DNA of 64,000 nucleotides from DATIYF01 sp035517775 (GTDB lineage: Bacteria > Acidobacteriota > Terriglobia > Terriglobales > Acidobacteriaceae). The stretch covers positions 62,001 to 126,000 of the forward strand of contig DATIYF010000123.1 of NCBI GenBank assembly GCA_035517775.1. The letters are read 5' to 3'. The notes under the pieces are model-generated. The model had not been told where the DNA came from. It saw nothing but the letters and a program-made list of their open reading frames with translations, and did not search any database. The position numbers and the translations under genes are program-made. Numbering within the stretch: position 1 is the first letter of the stretch; every line of letters begins with the position of its first letter. This document shows positions 9,210 to 18,420 of this stretch, in pieces.

Positions 9210-10466
9210 CTAGCCCCAGCGCGGCTGCTCATCCAGGCTGATGCCCAGCGCCGTCTTGGCTACTACTTCGTGCGTCAGGAATGAGTTGGCGGGGTGAATG
9301 CGGCCCAGCCGCGCATCGCGAAGCAGGCGCTCATAGCCGGCCGAACGGAAAATTCCGGCGCCGCCGGCGATCTCAAGACCCAGATCCACCACCCGCCAGG
9401 CCCCTTCCACCGCGTGGTATTTGGCGGCGAAGATCTTTGACGGCCATTCCATGCCGTGGTCCACGCCGTTCGACCAATCGTCGGCAATTCGATCGAGATG
9501 CGGCCCGATGGATTCCATCTCGAGCACCATTTGCGCAATCGCATGCTGCACCTCGGGATGACACGCCATCGAGCGTGAAAGCGCGAGCGACTTCTTGCCC
9601 TTCGCCGCAGCGATGCTCTTCTCCAAAGCTCGCCTGGCCAGGCCGTAGTAAATGTTGCCAAAGCCCAGCAAAGCCCAGGCAAATATGGAGAGGACAAAGG
9701 CGTCTATTCCAGCGCCTCCGGCGGGCACGATGCGGGCGATATACCGGTCGGGAATAAATACATTTTCCAGGAGGGTATCGTCACTGCGGGTGGCGCGCAT
9801 GCCAAGCACGTCCCAGGTTTCTTTAATGATGTAGCCGTCGTTATCACGCGGCATGAAGGCGTGCACGATTTTCGGCGCGGCTGGGTCGCTGGTGTCCATC
9901 CCATGCATACCGAAGCGCGTCCAGACCGGGGTCAGGCTGCCAAACTGCTTGCGGCCAGTGAAGCGATAACCGCCCTTCACTGGTTCGGCTTTGCTTGTAG
10001 AGAGCAGCACCGGAATGTCGTTGCCACTCTCGGCATGGCCGGCAGCGAAGATTTCGCCTGCCGCAGCTTCGGTCAGAATCCACTCCAGGGAAGTATCACC
10101 GCGGCGCCAGAGATCCGCGGCCACTCCGACCCAGTAGAGATGCATGTTTACGGCCAGGGCGGTGGCGGGGGCATAGTAGGCCAGACGGCGCTGCTGGCGG
10201 CACATTTCGGCAAGGCTGAACCCGGGGCCGCCGAATTTTTTCGGAAGCGGCAAAGTGAGATACTTGTTGGCGCGCAGCTCTTCGAAGTCCTGATCGAAAA
10301 AGCGGTTCTCCCGGTCATAAGTCGCAGCGCGGGAGTCGAAGCGGGCCAGCATCTCTTCCGTGAGAACCGAGTGCGCGGGCGAGCCGGGCTTGGTTCCCTC
10401 GGCGTTGCTAGGAGCACCGCCATCGCTCGGAGATTTGAGAATTGTCGCCTCAGTAGTTCTCGCCAT
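9210..10466 (-). CDS. Acyl-CoA dehydrogenase family flavoprotein
   Basis: This 418-aa protein has the acyl-CoA dehydrogenase fold: an N-terminal helical domain (about 35-150), a beta domain containing GRKQFGSLTPVW and WDVLGMRATRSDD (about 155-270), and a C-terminal helical domain ending EIAGGAGIFRSAGYERLLRD. The C-terminal signature resembles the type-2 (DszC/HpaA-like) branch, so the substrate may not be a fatty acyl-CoA. A good GAGGAG ribosome site precedes the ATG. It is convergent with the RND operon and is followed by the methyltransferase gene upstream on the same strand. Substrate unknown. Confidence 0.85.
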   Translation of the reverse strand: MARTTEATILKSPSDGGAPSNAEGTKPGSPAHSVLTEEMLARFDSRAATYDRENRFFDQDFEELRANKYLTLPLPKKFGGPGFSLAEMCRQQRRLAYYAPATALAVNMHLYWVGVAADLWRRGDTSLEWILTEAAAGEIFAAGHAESGNDIPVLLSTSKAEPVKGGYRFTGRKQFGSLTPVWTRFGMHGMDTSDPAAPKIVHAFMPRDNDGYIIKETWDVLGMRATRSDDTLLENVFIPDRYIARIVPAGGAGIDAFVLSIFAWALLGFGNIYYGLARRALEKSIAAAKGKKSLALSRSMACHPEVQHAIAQMVLEMESIGPHLDRIADDWSNGVDHGMEWPSKIFAAKYHAVEGAWRVVDLGLEIAGGAGIFRSAGYERLLRDARLGRIHPANSFLTHEVVAKTALGISLDEQPRWG

Positions 10467-10572
10467 ACCTTTCTCCTCGCATTTTTGATTCGGGTTCTCC
10501 GGTCATTCTACAGCGCGCAACCGGCTGAGCAGCCCTTTGCGATGCGGACTGCCCAGCCGTGTGCGCCCTGCT

Positions 10573-11646
10573 CTACGGTCTTGCTTCGTAAACGATATTG
10601 AAGGGAGTTTCGGTGGCGCGGCGAAAGCGGCTAAAGCCGGCCGAGGTCACCACTTCCCGGATGCGTTTCTCGCCCGCCTGTGCGCCCAGGCAAAGCGCAA
10701 CCTCCTGCGATCGGGAGCAGGGAGTGCACAGCAGAGTCGAGAATGAGTAGTAAACCCGGCCCACCGGGTTCAAGTTGTCCTGCAGTTGATCGTTGGCGAA
10801 GGGCTCGACGATCATCCAGGTGCCGTCTTTCGCCAGGGAGCGGCGGACGTGCGCGGCCGCGCCCACCGGGTCACCCATGTCATGCAGGCAATCGAAAACG
10901 GTCACGAAATCGTAGTCCTTGCCCGGGAAGTCCTTGGCCTTCGAGACCTCAAAAGTAACCCGGTCAGCCACTCCCTGCCGTTTGGCCGTTTCCCGCGCCG
11001 CTTCAATGGATTTATCGTGATAGTCGAAACCGAAGAACTGCGAGTTGGGAAACGCCTTCGCCATGAGCACGGTGGATGCGCCCTTGCCGCAACCGACGTC
11101 GGCTACGCGGCCCCCGGCTTCCAGCTTCTGCTCTACGTCGTGGAGTGAAGGAATCCAGGAGCTGACCAGGTTGGCGGCATAGCCGGGGCGAAAGAACTTC
11201 TCGCAGCCGTGAAAGACGCCGTCCTGGTGTTCGTGCCAGCCCATGCCCGCGCCGGTGCGGAACGACTCTGCGATGCGAGGCACCGCGGCCAGGGAGCCCA
11301 GAGCGAGTTCGAAGGCGCCGGGCAGGTAAGCCGGGCTGTCATCCTGCGCAAGGGTAAAGGACTGCTCTTGGGTGAGACTGAATTTGCCGCTAGACGCGTC
11401 GTAGGTGATGTAGCCGCCCGCGGCCTGCGAGGCCAACCATTCGCGCAGGTAGCGCTCATCGGTTCCGGTCCTGGTGGCCAATTCCGCCGGACTCGCAGGT
11501 CCGGTGGCAAGGGCTTTGTAGAGTCCAAGTTTCTCGCCGATTACCACCATGCCGGCGTGGACCGAGGCGCCGAGATCGGTGACGAACTGCCCGATGAAGG
11601 CGTTCAGCTTGTTCATATCGAGAGCGGGAGCCTGTGCTGTACTCAT
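10573..11646 (-). CDS. Class I SAM-dependent methyltransferase with N-terminal winged helix
   Basis: From ATG 11644-11646, which is preceded by a near-perfect AAGGAGAT, the protein is 357 aa. An open frame runs 62 codons further upstream but lacks such a site. The N-terminal ~100 residues resemble the winged-helix dimerisation domain of O-methyltransferase-type enzymes (ELATRTGTDERYLREWL). The Rossmann SAM-binding motif is VADVGCGKGAST, followed by GFDYHDKSIEAA and the acidic motif VTVFDCLHDMGDP. Late in the sequence is TLLCTPCSRS. It is similar to uncharacterised methyltransferases of the mycobacterial Rv2258c type. Substrate unknown. Confidence 0.85.
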   Translation of the reverse strand: MSTAQAPALDMNKLNAFIGQFVTDLGASVHAGMVVIGEKLGLYKALATGPASPAELATRTGTDERYLREWLASQAAGGYITYDASSGKFSLTQEQSFTLAQDDSPAYLPGAFELALGSLAAVPRIAESFRTGAGMGWHEHQDGVFHGCEKFFRPGYAANLVSSWIPSLHDVEQKLEAGGRVADVGCGKGASTVLMAKAFPNSQFFGFDYHDKSIEAARETAKRQGVADRVTFEVSKAKDFPGKDYDFVTVFDCLHDMGDPVGAAAHVRRSLAKDGTWMIVEPFANDQLQDNLNPVGRVYYSFSTLLCTPCSRSQEVALCLGAQAGEKRIREVVTSAGFSRFRRATETPFNIVYEARP

Positions 11647-11891
11647 GTTTCCAATCTCCTTTTTCGCGGAGCGGACAAGTTCCGTTCCTGCAGATGTTTT
11701 CGACTTCTTTTGGCCGTAGCGGCTTGCTAAAATCCGCACTGCTCGGTTCCCGCCGGCCCGGCGGAAACCGCCGTAGCCTGCTGGAGAGTGCTGAATCTCG
11801 CCCGCCAGCATGAAATTAATACAACCGGGCAAGCAGCGTAACGAAACAATGCCGAATAAACGCCGAAAAAATACAAAGGAAACTTTTACCC

Positions 11892-14450
11892 TTGCGGGAG
11901 CATGAACCCACCTTGCAGACTACCCCTTCCGCCTACCGGTTTGGTCAGTTTACCCTTGATCTGGCAAGGGGTTGCCTTCTCAGGGCAGGGGAGGAAATCA
12001 AGCTCCGGCCCAAGGTTTACGAGGCCCTCAAGTTTCTGGTGGAGAATCCTGGCCGCCTGATCGGCAAGCAGGAATTGATTCAGGCGGTTTGGCCTGACAG
12101 CTTCGTGACCGACGACTCGCTGGTGCAGTGTGCGGTGGAACTGCGGCGCGCTCTCGAGGACCATGACCAGCAGTTGCTTAAAACGGTGCCGCGCCGGGGA
12201 TACTTGTTTACGGCCAAAGTCACGCCCTCGCAGCCCAGCGATTCAGTCTTCCACGACAGCAGTCTCGAGTTGGCCGGGGAGCCACCCCCTAAACTCGGCA
12301 GAAGGCGTGCGGATCTGCCCACTCCGCGCACTTCCCTGATCGGCCGCGAAGCGGAAGTGAAAGCGGCGGCCGAACTTCTGCTCAGCCCCGAGGTTCGGTT
12401 ATTGAACATCACCGGGGCTGGGGGAGTGGGCAAAACACGGTTGGCCATTGCGGTGGCAACCTCTGTCGCCTCCGACTTCGCGGGCGGAGTTCAATTCGTC
12501 GGACTCGCCTCCATCACCCATGCGGACCTGGTGCCCATGGCGCTGGCCAAATCGCTCGATATTCAGCAAGTGGCGAACCGCACGGTGCCGCAAATCATCA
12601 GCGGGTACCTGCAGGAATCGGGGCCGTTCCTGTTCGTGCTCGACAACTTTGAGCAGGTGCTGCCCGCGGCCGCGGTGGTGGCCGAAATTCTGGCCGCGTG
12701 CCCGGCTCTTAAGGTGCTGGTCACCAGCCGCGAATCTCTGCGCGTTTATGGGGAGCAGGAGTTTCCCGTGGCTCCCCTGGAGCAGGATTCCGCGGTGCAA
12801 TTGTTCGTGCAGCGCGCCGCCGCCGTGCGCCCGAACTTCGCGCCCACGAGCGAGAACTCCCCGGCGATCCGGGAAATCTGCTCGCGACTGGATGGCCTGC
12901 CGCTGGCCATCGAGTTAGCGGCTGCCCGAACCAAGCTGCTCTCGCCCGCTGCAATCCTCGATCGCCTGCAAAGCAGCCTGCAATTGCTGACCGGCGGGGC
13001 GCTCGACCTGCCCGAGCGGCAACAGACACTGCGCAAAACCATAGACTGGAGCCACGGCCTCTTGAATGAAGCCGAGCAAAAACTGTTCCGGCGCTTTTCG
13101 GTTTTTATCGGCGGGTGCACTCTGGAGGGCGCGGAAGCCATCTGCAACACCGGCCTCGACCTGGGTATGGACCTGTTCGATGGCCTTTCCTCGCTCGTGG
13201 ACAAGAACATGGTGCAGCGGGTGGACCGGCCGGATGCGGAAGCACGTTTCACCATGCTGGAGACGATTCGAGAATACGGCCTGGAGCGCCTGGCGGCCAG
13301 CGACGAAGAGGCGGCGACGCGGCGGGCGCATGCCGCCTATTGTCTGGTGCTGGCGGAGGAGGGCAATCCAGAGTTAGGACCCTCGCAACGCGCTCTATGG
13401 CTCTCGCGCTGCGACCTGGAAATTGATAATTTTCGTTCGGCTCTGGACTGGCTCTTCGCCGCCCAGGAGCTCGACTGGGGGCTGCGGTTGTGCATGGCTC
13501 TGTTTCGCTTCTGGGACATGCGAGAGCACTTGCTCGAGGGCCGCGCCCGGCTGCAGACCGCTCTGCAGCTTGCCCGTTCGGCACATACCAAGGAGCGAGC
13601 CAAAGTCTGCATCTTTCTGGGCGCGCTAACTACGGCCCAGGGCGATTTTCCTGCCGCCCGAGCCTTTCTGGAACAGAGTCTGTCACTCTATATGCACTTG
13701 GATGACCAATGGGGTATAGCTGCCTCGCTCAATGCTCTGGGAGTCTCGGCGCGGGATAGAGGAGACTATCCCGCGGCACAAAGCAATTTCGAGCAGGCGC
13801 TGGCCTGTTGGCGCACGCTGCCCGACCGGCTGGCAACTGCGCGCTGCCTGCATAACCTGGCCAACGTCGCGAAAGCCCGCCGAGACTATGGCCGCGCTGA
13901 AATTGCGCTGCGCGAGGCCACAGAGATTTTTCAGAAGGCGGGGGACCCAAGCGGGGCCGCCTGGTCAATCAACCAGCGTGGTGACATCGCGCGCGATCAA
14001 GGCGATCTGGCAACTGCCCGCGACTTCTATGAAAGAGCGTTAAAGGCGTTCCGTGCGGCCGCAGACCGCTGGGGATTGGCCCGCTCCCTGGCCGATCTGG
14101 GCCACGTTTGCTGCGAACAGAAAGACTACGAGGCGGCGCATACCGCCTACCGTGAAGCCCTGGAAGTTTTCTCGGAACTGGGCTACAGGCGCGGCATGGC
14201 GCGGGCGCTCGAAGGTACGGCCTGCCTGGCCGCGGCTGAAGGACAGGGCGCGCGCGCGCTAAAGCTGGCGGCGGCAGCTACGCGCATGCGGCAGATGATC
14301 AGCGCTCCCCTGCCTCAAGCGGAGCAAACGAAACTCGATCAGAATCTGGCGCGCGCGTGGAAATCTCTGAGCGAGGCCGAAGGAAAGCGCGCCTGGGCGG
14401 AAGGATCGGCTCTGAGCATGGAAAGGGCTGTGCAATATTCGCTGCAGTAG
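11892..14450 (+). CDS. Winged-helix regulator fused to a P-loop NTPase and TPR repeats
   Basis: This 852-aa protein belongs to a class abundant in Acidobacteriota. Residues 14-110 form an OmpR/CadC-type winged helix ending in the RRGYLF hairpin. Residues about 145-420 form an AfsR/NB-ARC-like STAND ATPase with Walker A GAGGVGKTRLA (175-185), Walker B FVLDNFEQ (about 250) and ELAAARTKLLSP. From about 540 to 790 there are at least six TPR motifs (such as GDFPAARAFLEQSL). No transmembrane segment separates the parts, so it is probably a cytosolic ATP-switched transcription factor. The start is TTG 11892, or possibly TTG 11913. Target genes are not evident. Confidence 0.88.
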   Translation: MREHEPTLQTTPSAYRFGQFTLDLARGCLLRAGEEIKLRPKVYEALKFLVENPGRLIGKQELIQAVWPDSFVTDDSLVQCAVELRRALEDHDQQLLKTVPRRGYLFTAKVTPSQPSDSVFHDSSLELAGEPPPKLGRRRADLPTPRTSLIGREAEVKAAAELLLSPEVRLLNITGAGGVGKTRLAIAVATSVASDFAGGVQFVGLASITHADLVPMALAKSLDIQQVANRTVPQIISGYLQESGPFLFVLDNFEQVLPAAAVVAEILAACPALKVLVTSRESLRVYGEQEFPVAPLEQDSAVQLFVQRAAAVRPNFAPTSENSPAIREICSRLDGLPLAIELAAARTKLLSPAAILDRLQSSLQLLTGGALDLPERQQTLRKTIDWSHGLLNEAEQKLFRRFSVFIGGCTLEGAEAICNTGLDLGMDLFDGLSSLVDKNMVQRVDRPDAEARFTMLETIREYGLERLAASDEEAATRRAHAAYCLVLAEEGNPELGPSQRALWLSRCDLEIDNFRSALDWLFAAQELDWGLRLCMALFRFWDMREHLLEGRARLQTALQLARSAHTKERAKVCIFLGALTTAQGDFPAARAFLEQSLSLYMHLDDQWGIAASLNALGVSARDRGDYPAAQSNFEQALACWRTLPDRLATARCLHNLANVAKARRDYGRAEIALREATEIFQKAGDPSGAAWSINQRGDIARDQGDLATARDFYERALKAFRAAADRWGLARSLADLGHVCCEQKDYEAAHTAYREALEVFSELGYRRGMARALEGTACLAAAEGQGARALKLAAAATRMRQMISAPLPQAEQTKLDQNLARAWKSLSEAEGKRAWAEGSALSMERAVQYSLQ

Positions 14451-14458
14451 GCTCGAGG

Positions 14459-14731
14459 CTACTTCAGATTGACGGGATCAAGCAGGCGGCGCACGGCCGA
14501 AACGCGATCCGCCGGAATGCCTACGCGGCGCGCGTGCTCTCGAATGCTGCTTTCGTCGGGCGCCAGATACACGCAATAGACCTTGTCTTCAGTGACATAG
14601 CTGTGCAGCCATTGAATCTGCGGGCCCATCTGGTTCAACGTTTCCAGCGAGCGCAGCGATATCTCCCGAAGCTGTGCGTCTGAAAGTGACCCCGCCCCCG
14701 CAATTTCGCGCTCAATGACGAACTGCTGCAT
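14459..14731 (-). CDS. DUF4242-like small protein
   Basis: The 90-aa protein beginning MQQFVIEREIAGAG looks like the DUF4242 / SCO4226 family of small ferredoxin-like-fold proteins. It has the typical VTEDKVYCVYLAPDES core and the closing ARRVGIPADRVSAVRR segment. A member from Streptomyces binds nickel; whether this one does is not known. The reading frame extends upstream to 14785, but the family normally starts at the Met used here. No strong ribosome site is visible. It is convergent with the winged-helix/TPR gene, whose stop lies only 8 bases away. Confidence 0.7.
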   Translation of the reverse strand: MQQFVIEREIAGAGSLSDAQLREISLRSLETLNQMGPQIQWLHSYVTEDKVYCVYLAPDESSIREHARRVGIPADRVSAVRRLLDPVNLK

Positions 14732-15223
14732 AGGGGAGCAGTGTACCACCCGGGGGCTTGCCTGAGCAGGAATTCCGGCTCGCACCCTGGCTCAACGAGA
14801 GCCGTTCGCCCGATGGCTAAGCGCGATGTTGTAGGCCCCGCGCAGTCTTCGAGTCCTTACTTTTCCCACAACGCCAGGGCCTCCGCGCAGCTTTGTAACA
14901 GGAAATTCATACGGCGGGAGCCATTCCGACATCTTCCCGTCCTAGACTGCTACGGCTTGTCCGCACTCGGTCGGAGCTCGCCGGCGTGCGGAATGAGTGG
15001 CTCACACCCGGCTTGTGGAGGAACGGTGAGAATTCTGCTGGCGGCATCGGCTCCACCACGTGGAATCCGGCACACATCAACGTCGGCTTGACGGACATTC
15101 GGCCCGAAGACGCGTTATTCGCCACCACGCGTTCCCTGACCGCCCTGAACGCTAGCCGGAGCGGCTTGCTGCAGTCTGCGATCCAGACGATCCAGGTGTT
15201 GCCAGGGCCTGACCACCAGCACC
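14732..15223. other. Intergenic stretch with possible broken 5' end of the next gene
   Basis: No clear intact gene lies here. From 14986 a reading frame one register off the next gene gives plausible protein (DALFATTRSLTALNAS, then QSAIQTIQVLPG) up to about 15210, which seems to continue in the register used by the gene at 15224. Before 14986 I see nothing I can support. Confidence 0.4.
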
Positions 15224-16462
15224 ATGGGCCTGCTCTCCGTAACCTTTCAAGGCGTACAGGTGGATGCAGCTTATATGCCGCAGTCTCATACGCCGAACCT
15301 GCAAGGCCTGTTCACCGTGCAGGAGATCAACCTGGATGCCGACCAGTTCTCTTCACTGCTGCCCGTCCCTACGGCTGTCATCACCTCCATTCCCATGCCC
15401 ATGGGTTACGTGCCGAACGCGGCTGCAGCCAGCTCCAACAGCTTCAAAGTAGTGGTGATCAGCTATGGCTCACCCGATGTGCAGGTGATTGACGCCAGCA
15501 ACGATCCTACCGACTTGGCCAGCAATACGGTGATCGCAACCTTCACCGCGCCGGTCCATCTCAGCGCCGCATTCAACGGCGTGAACTGCATGGTCTGCGG
15601 TGTCGTGATTAATCCTGTCGGCGACCAGGCGCTATTGAGCACGGCCCAGGGATATTTCACCATGGACCTGACCGCGGGCACCTTCACTGCACTTCCGCTC
15701 GTCCCCACTGCGTATCCGGCGGCGAGTTTTATTCTCAATCCGCTCGATGCCAATGCCGTCCAGGTTTACAGCCCTACCTACGGCCAGGACCCGAATGCTG
15801 CGGGCGAAGTGCAGATTCTCAGCCTCTCCAATAACACAGTCACGACCAATGCCGCCCTCGGAACTGCGACGCCAGGGGCCTTGGCGGTGGACCTGTTTAC
15901 TTCAGTGGGTGTGGTAGCCGATATCAATAGCCCCAATCTGGTTCTGCTGAATATGAATGAGCTGCAAAACCCCTCACCGACGACCTGGGCAGCCTCTGAG
16001 ACCGTGGTTCCACTGACCGGCGGATGTGCATCTGCTCCGACGCCACTGACCATGAGTGCACTGGCAGTAGGAATAGGAAATCAGCAGCTAAACCACGTCA
16101 TTTTCTCCAGCCAACCATCGGGCAGCTGCGTGGCTTTGCTGCGCATGCCCACGGGCGAGATTTCGGGGCCGCCCGATGTGGATACCTTTCTTTATGGCCA
16201 TGGCACGATGCCCGCGATGCCGGACGGCAGCCCATTCACCGCGGCAAGCGATGCCAACGCGATTTCTGCCTACGTGAGCCTGTACAACCGCAAGCTTTAC
16301 GGCCTGCTGGTGAGTGCGGACCAGAGCTGGATTGCTCGCCTTGATCTGGGGTCTCTCAGCAACAACCTCTCCTTGAATCCGCCCGAAGGTTCGGATATCA
16401 GCGGGACCCTTCTCGCGGGGCAAGGCGGCGACGCCGTCCTGTACCTGCCGACAACGCAGTAG
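15224..16462 (+). CDS. Beta-propeller-like hypothetical protein, 5' end probably frameshifted
   Basis: This 412-aa protein is rich in short beta-strand repeats of the YVTN/NHL-like kind (for example QVIDASNDPTDLASNTVIATF and GALAVDLFTSVGVVADI), typical of secreted or surface beta-propellers. It lacks the signal peptide such proteins usually have. The preceding ~70 codons appear to lie in another frame: QTIQVLPG is read before about 15208, while LTTSTMGLLSVTFQG follows in this frame. Either a real mutation has cut off the N-terminus or there is a sequencing error. The nearby ATG at 15224 is therefore a formal start only. Function unknown. Confidence 0.6.
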   Translation: MGLLSVTFQGVQVDAAYMPQSHTPNLQGLFTVQEINLDADQFSSLLPVPTAVITSIPMPMGYVPNAAAASSNSFKVVVISYGSPDVQVIDASNDPTDLASNTVIATFTAPVHLSAAFNGVNCMVCGVVINPVGDQALLSTAQGYFTMDLTAGTFTALPLVPTAYPAASFILNPLDANAVQVYSPTYGQDPNAAGEVQILSLSNNTVTTNAALGTATPGALAVDLFTSVGVVADINSPNLVLLNMNELQNPSPTTWAASETVVPLTGGCASAPTPLTMSALAVGIGNQQLNHVIFSSQPSGSCVALLRMPTGEISGPPDVDTFLYGHGTMPAMPDGSPFTAASDANAISAYVSLYNRKLYGLLVSADQSWIARLDLGSLSNNLSLNPPEGSDISGTLLAGQGGDAVLYLPTTQ

Positions 16463-16501
16463 CCTCAGCCGCGATTCTGAAGGCCGTTAGATTCACAGAC
16501 T

Positions 16502-16951
16502 CTACCCTTCCTGCTCAGCGCCTGCTCCCCGCCCGGGCGTGGCGCAGGCCGAGAACTTCGGCTTGGTCAACTCAGCCAACAGCGCGAGCACCCGGGTGAG
16601 CGCCGCCTCTGCCTTTGGCGACAGCGACTCGCCGGGTTCGAAATTTTCGCCGCCGATTGAGATCATGAAGACCGGCGGAGTGTTTCCATAGAGCTCTTTG
16701 GACAGCGCCAAAAGCGCCCCCGGCGAAAGCGCGTGCGTAAAAGGAACGACAGGGAGTTCGGCTTTCACTTCCTGCAGTTTGATCTCGCCAGCCTCGCCGG
16801 CGGCAGTCGCGTCCATGAACAAAACCATTGCCGACTGGCTCATCTGACTGGCCGGTTCCGCGAACGCAGGGACCACAGCCGCGAGGCACCAGATGCGCGA
16901 GCTAAAGATCCTGACCAAAAAGGTGCGCGCTCTCGCGAGCGCGCCTGCCAC
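16502..16951 (-). pseudogene. 5'-truncated hydrogenase maturation protease relic
   Basis: Residues from about 28 on (PAFAEPASQMSQSAMVLFMD, then VVPFTHALSPGALLALSKEL and ISIGGENFEPGESLSP) match the second half of HycI/HyaD-type endopeptidases, which clip the large subunit of NiFe hydrogenases. The obligatory N-terminal GxGNPLRxDDG segment is absent. The first ~25 residues (MAGALARARTFLVRIFSSR) look unrelated, and I see no such segment in the other frames just upstream. No hydrogenase gene is in the window. It is probably a remnant, although a diverged intact gene cannot be excluded. Confidence 0.5.
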
Positions 16952-17084
16952 GTGTGTTTTTCCTTGACAGAAGACTTACATGGATGTCGGACAGCCCAAC
17001 CGCATGTGCTTTTCGAGCTTCAGTTTTCTCTTGTGTGTCAGAAGTGTGCTCAAGCCGCGCACCGGCAGCCCGTCGCGTTGTATT

Positions 17085-17774
17085 TCAGCCTTCCTCTACC
17101 GTTGCGCGAGCCAGCATGGCGTCCTTGAACGTGAGGGTAACGGTTGGTCCCCTCCGAACATTAATCACCAGTGCGGGTCGGAAACACGCCAAGCAGGAGC
17201 CACCCTTGTGCCGAACGCTCGGATAGACAATACCGGGAGAACCCTTTTTTAACAGTTCTCGCGCCAGGCTTTGCGAATTCTGATAGCTGCCCGGATCGAG
17301 GCACTTCGCAAATTCGCTCGCACCTCGAATGTCATGGAAATCAGCTCGGAAATCAGCAAGATAATCAGCATAGCTCACGACTTCCTCGTCCTGCCAATTG
17401 ATTTCTTTCAATTCCAGGGCTTTGTGAAAAGCTACTTCGGCTTGAGAAGTGTCCAGAGCGAAGCCTGCGTACCAGGCACCGCGATCTGCTAGATTGAATC
17501 GGCTGCCCATAGGGTGTGCGTGAGTAAAGGCAGCGTTAACGATGTGCGCGTAGGATAAGCCAAATACCAGTTCATGAACACTGATGCCAGGCAGGAGACC
17601 CGCTTCACCGAGCAATCGATCGTTGGTGGCACCCTCAAGCTCGAGTAGGCGATCCAGATCTTCATCATCCACGGTCAGGCGGGCCAAGACGCTCTTACCC
17701 TTCCCGATGTATTTGGTTGGAATGAGGCGGTGTGTATCGTCCCGTCGCAGGGCCGTCGTGCCGGGCAGCCTCAA
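17085..17774 (-). CDS. RES-domain toxin (NAD+-degrading) of a RES/Xre module
   Basis: This 229-aa protein carries the RES fold named for its conserved Arg, Glu and Ser. Visible key residues are R92 in GSRFN, Y102 in AWYAG and S186 in YPSVRHKGG. Family members inactivate cells by consuming NAD+ through phosphorolysis or hydrolysis. The start is a TTG whose last bases overlap the TGA of the antitoxin gene (TTGA), so the pair is translationally coupled with the antitoxin first. It has an N-terminal extension of about 60 residues (LARLTVDDEDLDRLLELEG), which is common in long RES proteins. It lies in the decayed accessory zone. Confidence 0.88.
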   Translation of the reverse strand: MRLPGTTALRRDDTHRLIPTKYIGKGKSVLARLTVDDEDLDRLLELEGATNDRLLGEAGLLPGISVHELVFGLSYAHIVNAAFTHAHPMGSRFNLADRGAWYAGFALDTSQAEVAFHKALELKEINWQDEEVVSYADYLADFRADFHDIRGASEFAKCLDPGSYQNSQSLARELLKKGSPGIVYPSVRHKGGSCLACFRPALVINVRRGPTVTLTFKDAMLARATVEEG

Positions 17775-18220
17775 CGGCCGCCTCTACGTGCGTCGAGTAG
17801 CTGACGCACCCGCAGCATAGCGGGAACACCTCCCTTTCTCATATACGTCAGCGGCGTTTCTCCTCCAAATATCGGATTGGTGTTCGGCAAGGAGATCCAC
17901 GCGTCGGCCAACCGTTCGCTGTAGAGGATATTCAAGGCTTTGAATATCCCCATGGCTAGAGAAACTCGCGTGAGCTGGTCCTGGTCGAGTTTCTTCGTTT
18001 TGCCCCCCTTGAGATGATAGAAGGCTCCATTTGAAATTCCCCCCAAGAGCTGCCGGGCATCCTGGTCCCGCAGCTTCCAGGAGCGTGTGAGCTTGAAGAA
18101 TCCCTTGATAGCCGACGGACTCAGACGAGCTTGAACCTCTCTCTTTGATAGATCGACTGGAACGTACCAAGAGAAGCCCGCGATCGGCCCTTGCAGAGTA
18201 GCCACTCCTCCTGTGGGCAT
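17771..18220 (-). CDS. Xre/MbcA/ParS-type antitoxin partner of the RES toxin
   Basis: This 149-aa protein has an Xre-like helix-turn-helix region (about 35-85) and the C-terminal DUF2384/ParS toxin-binding region, seen in WISLPNTNPIFGGETPLTYM followed by RVRQLLDA. In such pairs the C-terminus blocks the NAD+ site of the RES toxin, and the HTH represses the operon. An ACCTCC complement at 18229-18234 gives a strong ribosome site 8 bases before the ATG. The stop overlaps the toxin start. A perfect 14-bp palindrome lies 33-46 bases upstream. Confidence 0.88.
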   Translation of the reverse strand: MPTGGVATLQGPIAGFSWYVPVDLSKREVQARLSPSAIKGFFKLTRSWKLRDQDARQLLGGISNGAFYHLKGGKTKKLDQDQLTRVSLAMGIFKALNILYSERLADAWISLPNTNPIFGGETPLTYMRKGGVPAMLRVRQLLDARRGGR

Positions 18221-18242
18221 ATTCTTGTACCTCCATTTACGG

Positions 18243-18269
18243 AGTATGTTACATCCATATATGGATCAA
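18243..18269 (-). promoter_or_regulatory. Putative promoter and operator of the RES/Xre operon
   Basis: On the minus strand TTGATC (18269-18264) and CATACT (18248-18243) could be -35 and -10 elements, with a short 15-base spacer. Between them and overlapping the first lies the perfect palindrome ATCCATATATGGAT (18253-18266). Its place upstream of the antitoxin fits autoregulation by the Xre protein. The operator role is inferred. Confidence 0.45.
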
Positions 18270-18420
18270 GGCAAGCCTCAACTCCCCCCGCCAAAGTCCC
18301 TCTAAGCAATTGAAAACACAAGCTCGGGTAGCCTCCCCGAATAACTGACAACTCACCTTCCGGTAGGCGAATTCGCAATGCGCCGGAAGGGTGCCTCATT
18401 CGGGAGAAAGGAGGACATCT

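Noticed and set aside
9861..10601. 246-aa plus-strand frame
   Set aside because: Antisense to the acyl-CoA dehydrogenase, which has a good ribosome site and recognisable domains.
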